A DNA stretch of 56,505 nucleotides. Source: an uncultured Pelagibacteraceae bacterium. GTDB taxonomy: Bacteria; Pseudomonadota; Alphaproteobacteria; Pelagibacterales; Pelagibacteraceae. The stretch spans positions 1-56,505 of the forward strand of contig CACLIZ010000005.1 of the NCBI GenBank assembly GCA_902607115.1, in the 5' to 3' direction. The position numbers were made by a program, and so were the translations under genes. The notes under the pieces were generated by a model, which saw nothing but the letters and a program-made list of their open reading frames with translations, had not been told where the DNA came from and did not search any database. Positions within the stretch are counted from its first letter, which is position 1. Each line of letters starts with the position of its first letter. Positions 36,401-47,036 of this stretch are shown one piece after another.

Positions 36401-39400
36401 CAGATATTAGAAATAAAAATTTAAAACTTTTAAAAGAAAATTATATTTATAATGAAAATATGGAGCATGATGCATGTGGAGTTGGACTTGTAGCTTCAAC
36501 TGAAGGAATAAAATCAAGAAAAGTAGTTGAGTCAGGAATAGAAGCTTTAAAAGCAGTCTGGCATAGGGGTGCCATTGATGCGGATGGGAAAACTGGAGAT
36601 GGAGCAGGCATACATATTGAAATACCAACAGATTTTTTTATAGAAAAAATTGAGCTTACAGGCCATGTCCATGATAATTCTGAGCTTTGTGTAGGGATGA
36701 TTTTTTTGCCTAGAAATAACTATAGTTCCCAAGAAAATTGTAGAACCATAGTAGAAAGCGAACTAACAAAAAATAATTTTAATATCTATGGATGGAGACA
36801 AGTACCAGTAAATCCATCTTTTCTTGGAATGAAAGCAGAGCAAACAAGACCAGAAATTACACAAATTTTTTTTAATCACAATAATAAAAATATTAATGCC
36901 AAAGATCTTGAAAGAACACTATATGAAACTAGAAGAATAATTGAAAACAAGGCTTTAAGTAATCAATTAAACGATTTTTATATATGCTCCTTTAGTTCAA
37001 AATCTATAATCTACAAAGGAATGTTCTTAGCTGAGGCTATAGATGATTTTTATCCAGATCTTAAGGATCAAAGATTTATTTCAAGATTTGCAATTTTTCA
37101 TCAAAGATTTTCTACAAATACAGCTCCCAGTTGGGATTTGGCACAACCATTTAGATCACTCGCACACAATGGAGAAATAAATACTTTAAAAGGAAATATA
37201 AATTGGATGAGAGTACATGAACAAGAAATGAAATCACCACTTTTTAATAACATAGAAAATTTAAAACCAGTTATTCTATCTGATAATTCAGACTCAGCTT
37301 CACTAGATAATGTTTTTGAACTTTTAACAATATCTGGACATTCAGCCCCACTCGCAAAACTAATGATGATACCTGATGCTTGGTCAAAAAAAAGCAAAGT
37401 TTTACCCAAGGAACATTTACAACTTTTTAATTTCCTAAATAGTTCTATGGAACCATGGGATGGACCCGCAGCTATAGCTGGCACCGATAATGAGTGGGTC
37501 ATTGTAGCATCAGATAGAAATGGATTAAGGCCAATGAGATATACAGTTACTAAGGACAAACTTTTATTTGCTGGATCAGAAACAGGAATGATAGGACTTA
37601 GTGAAAAAAAAATAATTGAAAAAGGAAAACTTGGACCAGGTGAGATTTTAGGAATTAGAATTGAAAAAGGTAAAATTTTTAGAAATACTGAAATAAAAAA
37701 TTACTTAGCAAAAGAATATAAGCATTTTAATAATCAAATAATTAATTTAGATAAGAAATTTCCGATACAAAATGAAAAGAGTTTATTTGAAGATAATTCT
37801 TTAAGAGAGAGACAGTATTTATTTGGATATAGCTTAGAGGATTTAGAAATAATTTTACATCCAATGGCTGAAGAAGCAAAGGAAGCAACAGGATCCATGG
37901 GAGACGATACACCATTAGCTGTACTGTCAGATAAATATAGACCACTTTACCATTATTTCCGGCAAAATTTTAGCCAAGTAACAAATCCTCCGATTGACTC
38001 TTTGAGAGAAAACAAGGTTATGAGTTTAAAAACTAGATTTGGAAATTTGGGTAATATTTTAGATTTTAATAATTTAACCGAAGAAAATATATATGTTTTG
38101 GAAAGTCCAATTCTTTCAAACTGTCAATTTGGAAAGTTTACAAATTATTTTAAAAAAAATTTAAAGATAATCGATTGCACCTTCTCTAAAGAAGAAAACC
38201 TAGAAAAGGCAATTGATATAATAAAAAAAGATGCAGAAATAGCTGTAAGACAAGGAATAACCCAGATTGTTTTAACTGACAAAAATGTTTCAGAGAATAA
38301 ATTGCCTATTCCAATTTTGTTGGCTGTTGGCGCAATAAATACATATTTAGTTAAACTTAAATTAAGAGGATATGTGTCGATAAATGTAGAAACTGGAGAT
38401 GCCATGGATACCCATTCATTTGCAACTATTATTGGAGCAGGCGCCACAACAGTTAATCCTTATTTAGCACTTGATAGCTTATATCAACGTTTCAGAAAAA
38501 AATTATTTGGTAATTTTGAATATGATGAATGTGTAAGAAGATACATCAAATCAGTTAATCTCGGTTTACTAAAAATTATGTCAAAGATGGGAATATCAGT
38601 AATAAGTTCGTATAGAGGTGGTTGTAATTTTGAAACTGTTGGATTGAGCAGAACTATTGTTAATGATTTTTTTCCCGGCGTACTATCTAAAATTTCTGGA
38701 ATAGGGCTTACAGGTATAGAAAAAAAGCTTCGAAATATTCATGAACAAGCTTTCTCAAGTTCAAATAATATTTTACCGATTGGTGGAATATATAAATACA
38801 GAAAAACTGGCGAAACTCATCAATATCAAGCAAGACTAATTCATATGCTTCAAACAGCAGTTACGGAAGGTTCCTATGAAATGTATAAAAAGTATGCAAA
38901 AAGTATTTATGATTTACCCACGATTAGTTTAAGAGACTTAATTGACTTTAGAAAAAGGTATTTAAAAGATCCTATAGACATTTCGGAAGTTGAACCTGTA
39001 TCAGAAATTTTAAAAAGATTTGGAAGTGGAAGCATGTCCCACGGAGCATTGTCGAAGGAGGCTCATGAAACTTTAGCAATTGGCATGAATAGAATTAAAG
39101 GAGCCTCATGTAGCGGAGAAGGAGGAGAAGACAAATCAAGGTTTAAAGTTTTAGACAATGGAGATAATGCAAGTTCAAGAGTTAAACAAATTGCATCAGC
39201 AAGATTTGGAGTAACTATTGATTATTTAAATAACTGTAATGAGATTGAAATTAAAATTGCTCAAGGAGCAAAACCGGGTGAAGGAGGTCAGCTGCCAGGT
39301 TTTAAAGTTACAAATGAAATAGCAAAATTAAGACACTCAACTCCAGGTGTAACACTAATTTCACCACCACCACATCACGATATATACTCTATAGAGGATC

Positions 39401-40902
39401 TAGCTCAATTGATATACGATTTGAAACAAATAAATCCTAAAGCTAGAGTTGGTGTAAAATTGGTAGCATCTTCAGGGATCGGCACTATTGCCGCTGGAGT
39501 AGCAAAAGCTAAAGCTGACATTATTTTAATTTCGGGACACTCAGGCGGAACTGGAGCAACACCACAGACAAGTGTTAAATATGTTGGTATTCCGTGGGAA
39601 ATGGGTCTTACCGAAGCCAATCAAGTATTAACTCTAAATAATTTAAGACACAAAGTTACTCTTAGAACAGATGGAGGCATTAAGACAGGAAGAGATGTAG
39701 TTATTGCAGCAATGATGGGTGCAGAAGAATTTGGAGTCGCAACAACAGCACTTGTTGCAATGGGTTGTATAATGGTAAGACAATGCCATTCTAATACGTG
39801 TCCAGTTGGCGTATGTACACAAGATGAAAAATTAAGAGAAAAATTTACTGGCACACCTGATAAAGTAGTTAATTTATTTACATTTATTGCTACAGAAGTA
39901 AGAGAAATTTTATCTAAACTTGGATTTAAAAATTTAAATGATGTGATTGGTAGAACAGATTTATTAAGACAAGTTAGCAAAGGATCAGAAAACTTGGATG
40001 ATTTAGATTTAAATCCACTTTTTGTTCAAGCAGATCCAGGAAAAAATAAAAGATATTGTGAAAAACAAATTATAAATGAAGTACCAGATACCTTAGATCA
40101 AAAAATATGGCCTGAAATTGAAAAAAATATTAACGATAAAAGAGAAATTGAAAAAGAATATATTATTAAAAATACTAATAGAGCAGTTGGTACTAGAATT
40201 TCTTATCAATTATATAAAAAATATGGAGAAGAAAAAATTGAAACGGAAAGTATAAAACTAAATTTTAAAGGTTCTGCAGGGCAATCTTTTGGAGCTTTTG
40301 GAATTAAGGGACTTAAACTTATTTTAAAAGGTGATGCAAATGATTATGTAGCAAAAGGACTGTCTGGAGCAACAATTTCTATTAAGTTACAAGATGAAAG
40401 TAATATTGTTTCTAATGATAATATAATTATCGGTAACACTGTTCTTTATGGAGCAACATCAGGTAAATTATTTGCCGCTGGTCAAGCTGGAGAAAGATTT
40501 GCAGTTAGAAACTCTGGGGCTACAGCAGTAGTAGAAGGTTGTGGATCTAATGGATGTGAATATATGACCGGTGGGACAATAGTTATATTAGGCAGCGTTG
40601 GAGATAACTTTGGGGCAGGAATGACTGGAGGAATGGGCTTTGTTTATGATCCAGACAATGTATTTGAAAATAAAGCAAATTCCGACTCAATAATTTGGCA
40701 AAAAGTTGAAACAGATTACTGGATAAAATATCTAAAAAATTTAGTTCAAAAACATTATGAGGAAACTCTATCAGAAGTTTCAAAGAAAATTATGAATAAT
40801 TTTGATCAAGAAGTTAAAAAATTTTATCAAATATGTCCTAAAGAAATGCTTGATAAACTTGAAAACCCAATATCAAATAAACAAACAAACCTTGCAAGTT
40901 AA
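36397..40902 (+). CDS. gltB: Glutamate synthase (NADPH) large subunit
   Basis: Makes two glutamates from glutamine and 2-oxoglutarate, the main route of ammonia assimilation with glutamine synthetase. The 1501-residue protein has the amidotransferase nucleophile at C27 (MEHDACGVGLVAS), exposed after removal of a 26-residue propeptide. The FMN-binding synthase domain has GEGGEDKSRF, GAKPGEGGQLPG and SGHSGGTGATPQTS, the [3Fe-4S] cluster is CHSNTCPVGVC, and the beta-helix domain is at the C-terminus (GSAGQSFGAFG, GCGSNGCEYMTGG). All expected parts are present. Its TAA interlocks with the stop of the convergent hydrolase gene. Confidence 0.97.
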   Translation: MTDIRNKNLKLLKENYIYNENMEHDACGVGLVASTEGIKSRKVVESGIEALKAVWHRGAIDADGKTGDGAGIHIEIPTDFFIEKIELTGHVHDNSELCVGMIFLPRNNYSSQENCRTIVESELTKNNFNIYGWRQVPVNPSFLGMKAEQTRPEITQIFFNHNNKNINAKDLERTLYETRRIIENKALSNQLNDFYICSFSSKSIIYKGMFLAEAIDDFYPDLKDQRFISRFAIFHQRFSTNTAPSWDLAQPFRSLAHNGEINTLKGNINWMRVHEQEMKSPLFNNIENLKPVILSDNSDSASLDNVFELLTISGHSAPLAKLMMIPDAWSKKSKVLPKEHLQLFNFLNSSMEPWDGPAAIAGTDNEWVIVASDRNGLRPMRYTVTKDKLLFAGSETGMIGLSEKKIIEKGKLGPGEILGIRIEKGKIFRNTEIKNYLAKEYKHFNNQIINLDKKFPIQNEKSLFEDNSLRERQYLFGYSLEDLEIILHPMAEEAKEATGSMGDDTPLAVLSDKYRPLYHYFRQNFSQVTNPPIDSLRENKVMSLKTRFGNLGNILDFNNLTEENIYVLESPILSNCQFGKFTNYFKKNLKIIDCTFSKEENLEKAIDIIKKDAEIAVRQGITQIVLTDKNVSENKLPIPILLAVGAINTYLVKLKLRGYVSINVETGDAMDTHSFATIIGAGATTVNPYLALDSLYQRFRKKLFGNFEYDECVRRYIKSVNLGLLKIMSKMGISVISSYRGGCNFETVGLSRTIVNDFFPGVLSKISGIGLTGIEKKLRNIHEQAFSSSNNILPIGGIYKYRKTGETHQYQARLIHMLQTAVTEGSYEMYKKYAKSIYDLPTISLRDLIDFRKRYLKDPIDISEVEPVSEILKRFGSGSMSHGALSKEAHETLAIGMNRIKGASCSGEGGEDKSRFKVLDNGDNASSRVKQIASARFGVTIDYLNNCNEIEIKIAQGAKPGEGGQLPGFKVTNEIAKLRHSTPGVTLISPPPHHDIYSIEDLAQLIYDLKQINPKARVGVKLVASSGIGTIAAGVAKAKADIILISGHSGGTGATPQTSVKYVGIPWEMGLTEANQVLTLNNLRHKVTLRTDGGIKTGRDVVIAAMMGAEEFGVATTALVAMGCIMVRQCHSNTCPVGVCTQDEKLREKFTGTPDKVVNLFTFIATEVREILSKLGFKNLNDVIGRTDLLRQVSKGSENLDDLDLNPLFVQADPGKNKRYCEKQIINEVPDTLDQKIWPEIEKNINDKREIEKEYIIKNTNRAVGTRISYQLYKKYGEEKIETESIKLNFKGSAGQSFGAFGIKGLKLILKGDANDYVAKGLSGATISIKLQDESNIVSNDNIIIGNTVLYGATSGKLFAAGQAGERFAVRNSGATAVVEGCGSNGCEYMTGGTIVILGSVGDNFGAGMTGGMGFVYDPDNVFENKANSDSIIWQKVETDYWIKYLKNLVQKHYEETLSEVSKKIMNNFDQEVKKFYQICPKEMLDKLENPISNKQTNLAS

Positions 40903-41657
40903 GGTTTTAATTTTTTATAAATAATACTAATTTCATTTATAATTCTTTTTAAATTTCTTTTACTAGATAAGCTATGATCTCCTTGCTTAATAATAACTAA
41001 TTTCTTTTTTGCTTTTGTAAATATTTTAAGAATTTTCCTTGAAATAGAAACAGGCACTACATCATCTTTTTGCCCATGTAAAATTGTAATAAAAATTTTA
41101 TTATTAAATTTTTTATTGAAAATTTTATTTTTTCTTCCATCTCTAATAAGATTGTAAGAAATGTTGTATTCATACCCACCATGATTAAATTTATGAAATT
41201 TATCTTTAATTAGATGTTTCTTAACTTTATTTGTAAATTTGTTCCACATTAGTCTATCTAAAAATTCAGGCGCAGGAGCTATACCTATAAATGCAAGAAT
41301 GTTTTTTTTGAACATCTTAAAAAGATTCAATGCAATCCAGCCCCCCATACTAGATCCAACTACAATTAATTTTTTGTTATTAATTTTTCTTTTGATTATT
41401 TTTTTTGTATCTTCTGTCCAGTTTGTAATATTACCATCTTCAAATTTTCCATAAGATTTTCCATGGCCAGAATATTCTAAAGCTAAAAAGCCTATTTTAT
41501 TTTTTTTACAAAATTTAAATAGAGTTTTTGGTTTATCCCCCTCCAAATCTGATTTAAATCCATGCAAAAAAAGAACATAAATATCACCATATGCAGCATT
41601 TAATAAATATCTAATTTTTTTATTCTTTGATATTTTAAGATATTTAAATTTTGACAT
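40899..41657 (-). CDS. Alpha/beta hydrolase, ABHD10-like
   Basis: The 252-residue protein has LFLHGFKSDLEGDKP (oxyanion loop), GFLALEYSGHGKSYG, the nucleophile serine in VVGSSMGGWIALN, the acid in LHGQKDDVVP and the histidine in QGDHSLSS. The pattern resembles alphaproteobacterial homologues of mitochondrial ABHD10, an esterase with depalmitoylating activity. The substrate here is unknown. No signal peptide is seen. Confidence 0.75.
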   Translation of the reverse strand: MSKFKYLKISKNKKIRYLLNAAYGDIYVLFLHGFKSDLEGDKPKTLFKFCKKNKIGFLALEYSGHGKSYGKFEDGNITNWTEDTKKIIKRKINNKKLIVVGSSMGGWIALNLFKMFKKNILAFIGIAPAPEFLDRLMWNKFTNKVKKHLIKDKFHKFNHGGYEYNISYNLIRDGRKNKIFNKKFNNKIFITILHGQKDDVVPVSISRKILKIFTKAKKKLVIIKQGDHSLSSKRNLKRIINEISIIYKKLKP

Positions 41658-41698
41658 AAATTTTAGTGTTAACTTATGATAATATTATAAGCATATAA

Positions 41699-42850
41699 AT
41701 GCCATCAAAAATAAAAGTTTTACAGGTTATACCAAAGCTTGGATATGGAGGGGCTGAAACTGGTTGTTATGATCTTGCTCACTATCTTCATGAAAAAAAT
41801 TTTGGATCATATGTTGTTACTAGTGGTGGTGATTTACTTAAGTATATAAATAAAAAAAAAGTAAAAATAATAAGACTTCCAGTACATAGTAAAAATCCAT
41901 TATTAATATTAATTAATGCAATAATATTATCTTTAATCATTATATTTCTTAATATTGATATTGTTCATGCAAGAAGCAGAGCACCAGCTTGGTCTTGTTA
42001 TTTTGCAACAAGAATTACCAGAAGAAAATTTGTAACAACTTTTCATGGCACATATAATTTTAAATCTTCTATAAAAAAATATTACAATTCTGTAATGTTA
42101 AAATCTGATCTCATAATTTGTGGTTCCAATTTTATTTTTTCACATATATATGAAAAGTATAAAGATTATATTAATAATAAAAAATTATTAGTAATTTTTC
42201 GTGGAATCAATCTCGAATATTTTAATGGCAAAAATGTTAAGGAAGAAACAGAAAATAAATTACTTTCAGAGCATAGTTTAGATAAAAGTAAAAAAATTAT
42301 TTTATTACCGGGAAGATTAACAGCTTGGAAAGGTCAAGAAATGTTTATTGAAGCTATCAAAAATTTAAAACTGATACGTCCAGATATTTTATTTACTGCA
42401 TTAATAGTTGGAAATGAGCAAGGAAGAAAAATATATAAAAAAAAACTTCAACGTCTTGTAGAACAATACAGATTAATAAATGATGTTAAATTCATTGAAC
42501 ATATAAAACATATGCCAAGTATATACAATTTATCTCATCTAGTTGTATCCTCTTCTATAGAGCCAGAATCATTCGGTAGAGTTTCTGTTGAAGGACAAGC
42601 AATGGAAAAAATTGTAATAGCAAGCAATATTGGTGGATCAAACGAGACAATTGTTGATAAAAAAAGTGGGTATTTGTTTGAAGCAGGAAATTCAGAGGAT
42701 CTTTTAAAAAAATTAATCTTTGCAATAGATTTAGACTTTGAAACAGCAAATAAAATCAAAGAAGAAGCTAGAAATAATGTCATAAGAAAATTTGATGTTG
42801 AAAAAATGTGTTTTTCTACTTATTCAGAGTATAAAAAGCTAATTAATTAA
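41699..42850 (+). CDS. Family 4 glycosyltransferase
   Basis: The 383-residue GT-B enzyme begins KVLQVIPKLGYGGAETGCYDLA, the acceptor-side loop of GT4 enzymes. Its donor side has LLPGRLTAWKGQEMFIEAI and SSSIEPESFGRVSVEGQAM with the EX7E motif. It probably builds a lipopolysaccharide or other envelope glycan. Its stop overlaps the thrS ATG (TAATG), so an envelope gene is translationally coupled to a tRNA synthetase; whether this is regulatory or just compaction is unknown. Confidence 0.85.
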   Translation: MPSKIKVLQVIPKLGYGGAETGCYDLAHYLHEKNFGSYVVTSGGDLLKYINKKKVKIIRLPVHSKNPLLILINAIILSLIIIFLNIDIVHARSRAPAWSCYFATRITRRKFVTTFHGTYNFKSSIKKYYNSVMLKSDLIICGSNFIFSHIYEKYKDYINNKKLLVIFRGINLEYFNGKNVKEETENKLLSEHSLDKSKKIILLPGRLTAWKGQEMFIEAIKNLKLIRPDILFTALIVGNEQGRKIYKKKLQRLVEQYRLINDVKFIEHIKHMPSIYNLSHLVVSSSIEPESFGRVSVEGQAMEKIVIASNIGGSNETIVDKKSGYLFEAGNSEDLLKKLIFAIDLDFETANKIKEEARNNVIRKFDVEKMCFSTYSEYKKLIN

Positions 42851-44766
42851 TGTTAAATATAACTTTACCAGATGGAAACAAACTTAATTTTCCCAAAAAA
42901 GTTACAGGTATAGAAATCGCTGAAAAAATAAGTAAATCTCTTTCAAAGCAAGCACTAATAATGAGTGTTAATGGTGAGTTAAAGGATTTATATCATCTAG
43001 TTGATAAAGATTGTTCTATAAAATTTTTTACATCTAAAGATCCGGAGGGTCTTGAAGCAATGAGACATGATACTACTCATATCATGGCTATGGCAGTTCA
43101 AGAAATATTTCCTGGAACAAAATTGGCAATAGGCCCAGCAATTAAAGATGGTTTTTATTATGACTTTTCTAGAGAAGAACCATTTACTCTAGCTGATTTA
43201 GAAAAAATAGAAAAAAAAATGAAAGAGATAGTTGAAAAAGATGAAAAGACACGAAGAGAAGTATGGGAAAGAAAAAAAACAAAAGAACATTATAATAAAT
43301 TAGGTGAAAAATATAAAGTTGAGCTTGTAGATATGATACCTGAGGGAAATGAGGTTTCTATTTATTACCATGGAAAGTGGTATGATCTTTGCAGAGGACC
43401 ACATTTATTATCCACTGGAAAAATCGGTAAATTTTTCAAATTAACAAAAGTAGCGGGAGCATATTGGAGAGGAGACTCAAATAATGAAATGCTTCAAAGA
43501 ATTTATGGAACTAGCTGGGCAACAAAAAAAGACCTAGACGATTATTTAAAAAGAATAGAGGAAGCTGAAAAACGTGATCATAGAAAATTAGGAAAGTTAA
43601 TGGACCTTTTTCATTTTAGAGAAGAAAGCCCCGGAGCTGTTTTTTGGCACGAAAAAGGATGGGCACTATTTCAAAAACTTGTTTCATATATGAGACACAA
43701 GCAAGACCAAGCAGGATATAAAGAAATAAATACTCCTGAAATTTTAGATAGGTCTCTTTGGGAAAAATCTGGTCATTGGGAAAAATTTGGAGCAAACATG
43801 TATACATCTGAAACACCAGATCAAAAAATATTTGCCATCAAACCAATGAATTGTCCAGGTTGTGTTCAAGTATTCAATCAAGGTTTGAAAAGTTACAGAG
43901 ATCTGCCTTTCAAAATGTCTGAATTTGGCAAAGTTCATAGATACGAACCATCAGGTGCCTTGCATGGACTTTTAAGAGTAAGAGCTTTTACGCAAGACGA
44001 TGCTCATATTTTCTGTACAGAAGATCAAATTACTGAAGAGTGTTTGTCAGTTACAAATTTAATATTAGAAATTTATAAAGATTTAGGATTTGAAAATGTA
44101 ATACTCAAATATTCAGATAGACCAGATTTAAGAGTTGGAGATGATGCGGTGTGGGATAAATCTGAGGCAGCATTAATTAAAGCAGTAGAAGCCTCAAAAT
44201 TAGAATATAGCATCAATAAAGGTGAAGGAGCTTTTTATGGACCAAAGATAGAATTCGTTTTGAGAGATGCGATTGGAAGAGATTGGCAGTGTGGAACTTT
44301 ACAAGTTGATTTAAATTTACCAGGAAGATTAGGAGCAAGTTATGTTGATAAAGATGGATCAAAAAAAATTCCTGTTATGCTTCATAGAGCTTTATTTGGT
44401 TCACTTGAAAGATTTATCGGAATTCTAATAGAAAACTATGCAGGTAAATTGCCTTTCTGGATTTCACCACTCCAGACTGTTGTAATTCCCATATCAGAGG
44501 ACTTTAATGAATATGCTTTATCTGTTTATAAAAAAATTAAAAATGCAGGAATTTCTTCTGATGTAGATTTAAAAAATCATAATTTAAATTATAAAATCCG
44601 GGAACATTCTAATACAAAGGTTCCAATGCTATTAATATGTGGAAAAAAAGAAGTTGACTCCAACGCAGTAACTATTAGAAGATTGGACTCTGATAAACAA
44701 GAAAATATGTTAGTAGACGAATTTATTAAAAAATACATCTCCTTAAACAAGGCTCCATCAATTTAG
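42850..44766 (+). CDS. thrS: Threonyl-tRNA synthetase
   Basis: Class II synthetase of 638 residues: TGS domain (1-60), editing domain with the zinc-type HxxxH (MRHDTTHIMAMAV), catalytic core with the zinc cysteine in MNCPGCVQVF, motif 2 FGKVHRYEPSGALHGLLRVR, motif 3 near MLHRALFGSLERF, and the anticodon-binding end. Starts a translation operon thrS-infC-rpmI-rplT-pheS-pheT-lepA. No T-box or tRNA-like leader is visible, since the gene overlaps the preceding glycosyltransferase. Confidence 0.97.
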   Translation: MLNITLPDGNKLNFPKKVTGIEIAEKISKSLSKQALIMSVNGELKDLYHLVDKDCSIKFFTSKDPEGLEAMRHDTTHIMAMAVQEIFPGTKLAIGPAIKDGFYYDFSREEPFTLADLEKIEKKMKEIVEKDEKTRREVWERKKTKEHYNKLGEKYKVELVDMIPEGNEVSIYYHGKWYDLCRGPHLLSTGKIGKFFKLTKVAGAYWRGDSNNEMLQRIYGTSWATKKDLDDYLKRIEEAEKRDHRKLGKLMDLFHFREESPGAVFWHEKGWALFQKLVSYMRHKQDQAGYKEINTPEILDRSLWEKSGHWEKFGANMYTSETPDQKIFAIKPMNCPGCVQVFNQGLKSYRDLPFKMSEFGKVHRYEPSGALHGLLRVRAFTQDDAHIFCTEDQITEECLSVTNLILEIYKDLGFENVILKYSDRPDLRVGDDAVWDKSEAALIKAVEASKLEYSINKGEGAFYGPKIEFVLRDAIGRDWQCGTLQVDLNLPGRLGASYVDKDGSKKIPVMLHRALFGSLERFIGILIENYAGKLPFWISPLQTVVIPISEDFNEYALSVYKKIKNAGISSDVDLKNHNLNYKIREHSNTKVPMLLICGKKEVDSNAVTIRRLDSDKQENMLVDEFIKKYISLNKAPSI

Positions 44767-45311
44767 TGCCACCTTTCAAACAAAACTTTTTTCAAAAAAG
44801 AAATAGATATTTTGGGCCAAAATACAATAACAGAATAAATTCTTCTGAAGTTCAAGTTATTGATAGTGATGGTCAAAATCTAGGAGTTTTAAATTTACAA
44901 GAAGCGATAAGTAAAGCTAAAAGTGAAGGATTAGATTTAATTGAAATTGCACCTAACGCTCGACCTCCAGTTTGTAAGATTATGGAAATTGGAAAATATA
45001 AATATGATCAACAAAAAAAAGCAAATAAAGCAAAAAAAAATCAAAAAAAAGTAGAATTAAAAGAAATAAAATTAAGACCAGTAACCGAGGTTCATGATTA
45101 CACATTTAAAATTAAAAACGCGCAAAAATTTCTTACGAAAGGTGACAAAGTTAAATTTACCATAAAGTTTAGAGGCAGAGAACTTCAGCATGTAAATCTC
45201 GGGAATGAGTTAATGGACAAAATCAAAGTTGATATGAAAAATGTAGGAAAAATAGAATTACAGCCAAAATTTGATGGAAAACAAATGATTATGGTTGTGC
45301 AGCCAGTATAA
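44766..45311 (+). CDS. infC: Translation initiation factor IF-3 (GTG start)
   Basis: Binds the 30S subunit, checks start codon pairing and blocks premature 50S joining. The 181-residue protein has the N-domain INSSEVQVIDSDGQNLGVL, the linker helix region NARPPVCKIMEIGKYKYDQ, and the C-domain KEIKLRPVTEVHDYTFKIK. The start is GTG, overlapping the thrS TAG by one base (TAGTG). A non-ATG start is the rule for infC (AUU in E. coli, used for autocontrol), though GTG is less discriminating. Confidence 0.95.
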   Translation: MPPFKQNFFQKRNRYFGPKYNNRINSSEVQVIDSDGQNLGVLNLQEAISKAKSEGLDLIEIAPNARPPVCKIMEIGKYKYDQQKKANKAKKNQKKVELKEIKLRPVTEVHDYTFKIKNAQKFLTKGDKVKFTIKFRGRELQHVNLGNELMDKIKVDMKNVGKIELQPKFDGKQMIMVVQPV

Positions 45312-45361
45312 TTATTCTGGTTGTAAAAAAGTTTGGATTTTGTATAAACCCCTGAAAAATT

Positions 45362-45568
45362 ATGCCTAAATTAAAAACAAAAAGCTCAGCAAAGAAAAGA
45401 TTTAAAATTACATCAAGAGGTAAAGTTGTTATGCCTCAAGCGGGAAAAAGACATGGCATGATTAAAAGAACTAACTCACAAATAAGAAAACAAAGAGGCA
45501 CTACTATAATGTCAAAGCAAGATAGCAAGATTGTAAAATCATATATGCCTTATAATTTAAGAGGATAA
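45362..45568 (+). CDS. rpmI: 50S ribosomal protein L35
   Basis: A 68-residue basic protein with the L35 pattern [20 protein letters not shown] and a C-terminus [10 protein letters not shown]...YMPYNLRG. Usual partner of rplT, whose ATG is two bases after its stop. The 50 bases upstream show no structure I would call an L20-binding leader. Confidence 0.95.
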   Translation: MPKLKTKSSAKKRFKITSRGKVVMPQAGKRHGMIKRTNSQIRKQRGTTIMSKQDSKIVKSYMPYNLRG

Positions 45569-45569
45569 A

Positions 45570-45926
45570 ATGGCTAGAGTAAAAAGAGGAGTAACTAGTA
45601 GAGCTAAACACAAAAAAGTATTAAAGGCTGTCAAAGGCCAATATGGAAGAAGAAAAAATACTATTAGGGTTGCAAAACAAGCTTTTGAAAAAGCAATGCA
45701 ATATGCATACAGAGATAGAAGAAATAAAAAAAGAGATTTTAAATCTTTGTGGATACAAAGAATCAATGCAGGTGTAAGAAGTGAAGGACTTACTTATTCA
45801 AAATTTATAAATGGACTAAGCAAATCAGGAATAAAATTAGATAGGAAGATTTTAGCAGAAATTGCTTACGAAAATCCCCAAGCTTTTAAAACAATAGTCA
45901 AAAAAGCTCAGGCTGCACTGAACTAA
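45570..45926 (+). CDS. rplT: 50S ribosomal protein L20
   Basis: Early-assembly 23S rRNA-binding protein of 118 residues. It opens [19 protein letters not shown] with the long basic N-terminal helix ([20 protein letters not shown]) and ends with the globular domain ([19 protein letters not shown]). In E. coli L20 represses its own operon; whether it does so here cannot be judged. Confidence 0.97.
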   Translation: MARVKRGVTSRAKHKKVLKAVKGQYGRRKNTIRVAKQAFEKAMQYAYRDRRNKKRDFKSLWIQRINAGVRSEGLTYSKFINGLSKSGIKLDRKILAEIAYENPQAFKTIVKKAQAALN

Positions 45927-45968
45927 TCTTTCTATTGTTTTTCTAATCTTAACAAATATTCTATCAGA

Positions 45969-47036
45969 ATGTCTGAAATTGAAAAAATTAAATCAGAATA
46001 TATAGAGAAATTAAACAATTGTACAAACCCAGATAATTTAAATCAAATTAAAACAGAGTTATTTGGAAAAAATGGAGCAATAACAAATCAATTTAAATTC
46101 ATTGGCTCAAAGTCAGAGAATGATAAAAAGAAATTTGCCTCTCAAATAAATGACCTAAAAAATCTACTTCAAGAAAAATTAGATCAAGTATCAAAAAAAA
46201 TAGAAATAGATGAAATTAATAAAAAATTAGAAACAGAACAAGTAGATGTAACTTTACCTGAGAGGACATTTAGAAAAGGAAAAATTCATCCAGTATCTCA
46301 AGTAATTGACGAAATATGTTCAATTTTTTCAGAAGTTGGTTTTAGTGTTGCCGAAGGTCCAGATGTAGAAAATGAGTATAATAATTTTACAGCACTTAAT
46401 ACTCCACCAAATCATCCAGCGCGTGACATGCATGATACTTTTTATCTTAGTGATGATAAAAATTTATTATTGAGAACCCATACCTCTCCTGTTCAAATAA
46501 GAACTATGCTTAAAGGAAAGCCACCTTTTAAAATAATTGCTCCTGGAAGAACATATAGATGTGATAGTGATCAAACACATACACCAATGTTTCATCAACT
46601 AGAAGGTTTACATATAGATAAAGATATAAATATGGGTCATTTAAAAGGTTGTTTAAACTATTTTATAAAAGAGTTTTTTGAAGTCAAAAAATTGAAAATG
46701 AGATTTCGACCAAGCCACTTTCCATTTACTGAGCCTTCAGTTGAAGTTGATATTGGATATGATCTTAAAGATGGTGAGATTGTAATTGGCGAAGGGAATA
46801 AATGGTTAGAAATTTTAGGATGTGGAATGGTACATCCAAATGTTTTGATAAATTCAAAGGTAGATCCTTCGAAATACCAAGGATTTGCTTTTGGAATAGG
46901 CATAGATCGTTTGGCGATGCTGAAATACGGAATTAAAGATTTAAGATCATTTTTTGAGTGTAATTATAAATGGTTAAATCATTATGGATTCGATCCAATT
47001 GATGTTCCTACAAATTACAGAGGTTTAAGTAGATGA
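45969..47036 (+). CDS. pheS: Phenylalanyl-tRNA synthetase alpha subunit
   Basis: Catalytic subunit of the (alpha-beta)2 class II enzyme, 355 residues. It has an N-terminal coiled coil that contacts tRNA, motif 2 at [12 protein letters not shown] with [18 protein letters not shown], and motif 3 at [17 protein letters not shown]. The pheT ATG overlaps its stop by four bases (ATGA). No pheM-like attenuator peptide is visible in the 42 bases after rplT. Confidence 0.97.
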   Translation: MSEIEKIKSEYIEKLNNCTNPDNLNQIKTELFGKNGAITNQFKFIGSKSENDKKKFASQINDLKNLLQEKLDQVSKKIEIDEINKKLETEQVDVTLPERTFRKGKIHPVSQVIDEICSIFSEVGFSVAEGPDVENEYNNFTALNTPPNHPARDMHDTFYLSDDKNLLLRTHTSPVQIRTMLKGKPPFKIIAPGRTYRCDSDQTHTPMFHQLEGLHIDKDINMGHLKGCLNYFIKEFFEVKKLKMRFRPSHFPFTEPSVEVDIGYDLKDGEIVIGEGNKWLEILGCGMVHPNVLINSKVDPSKYQGFAFGIGIDRLAMLKYGIKDLRSFFECNYKWLNHYGFDPIDVPTNYRGLSR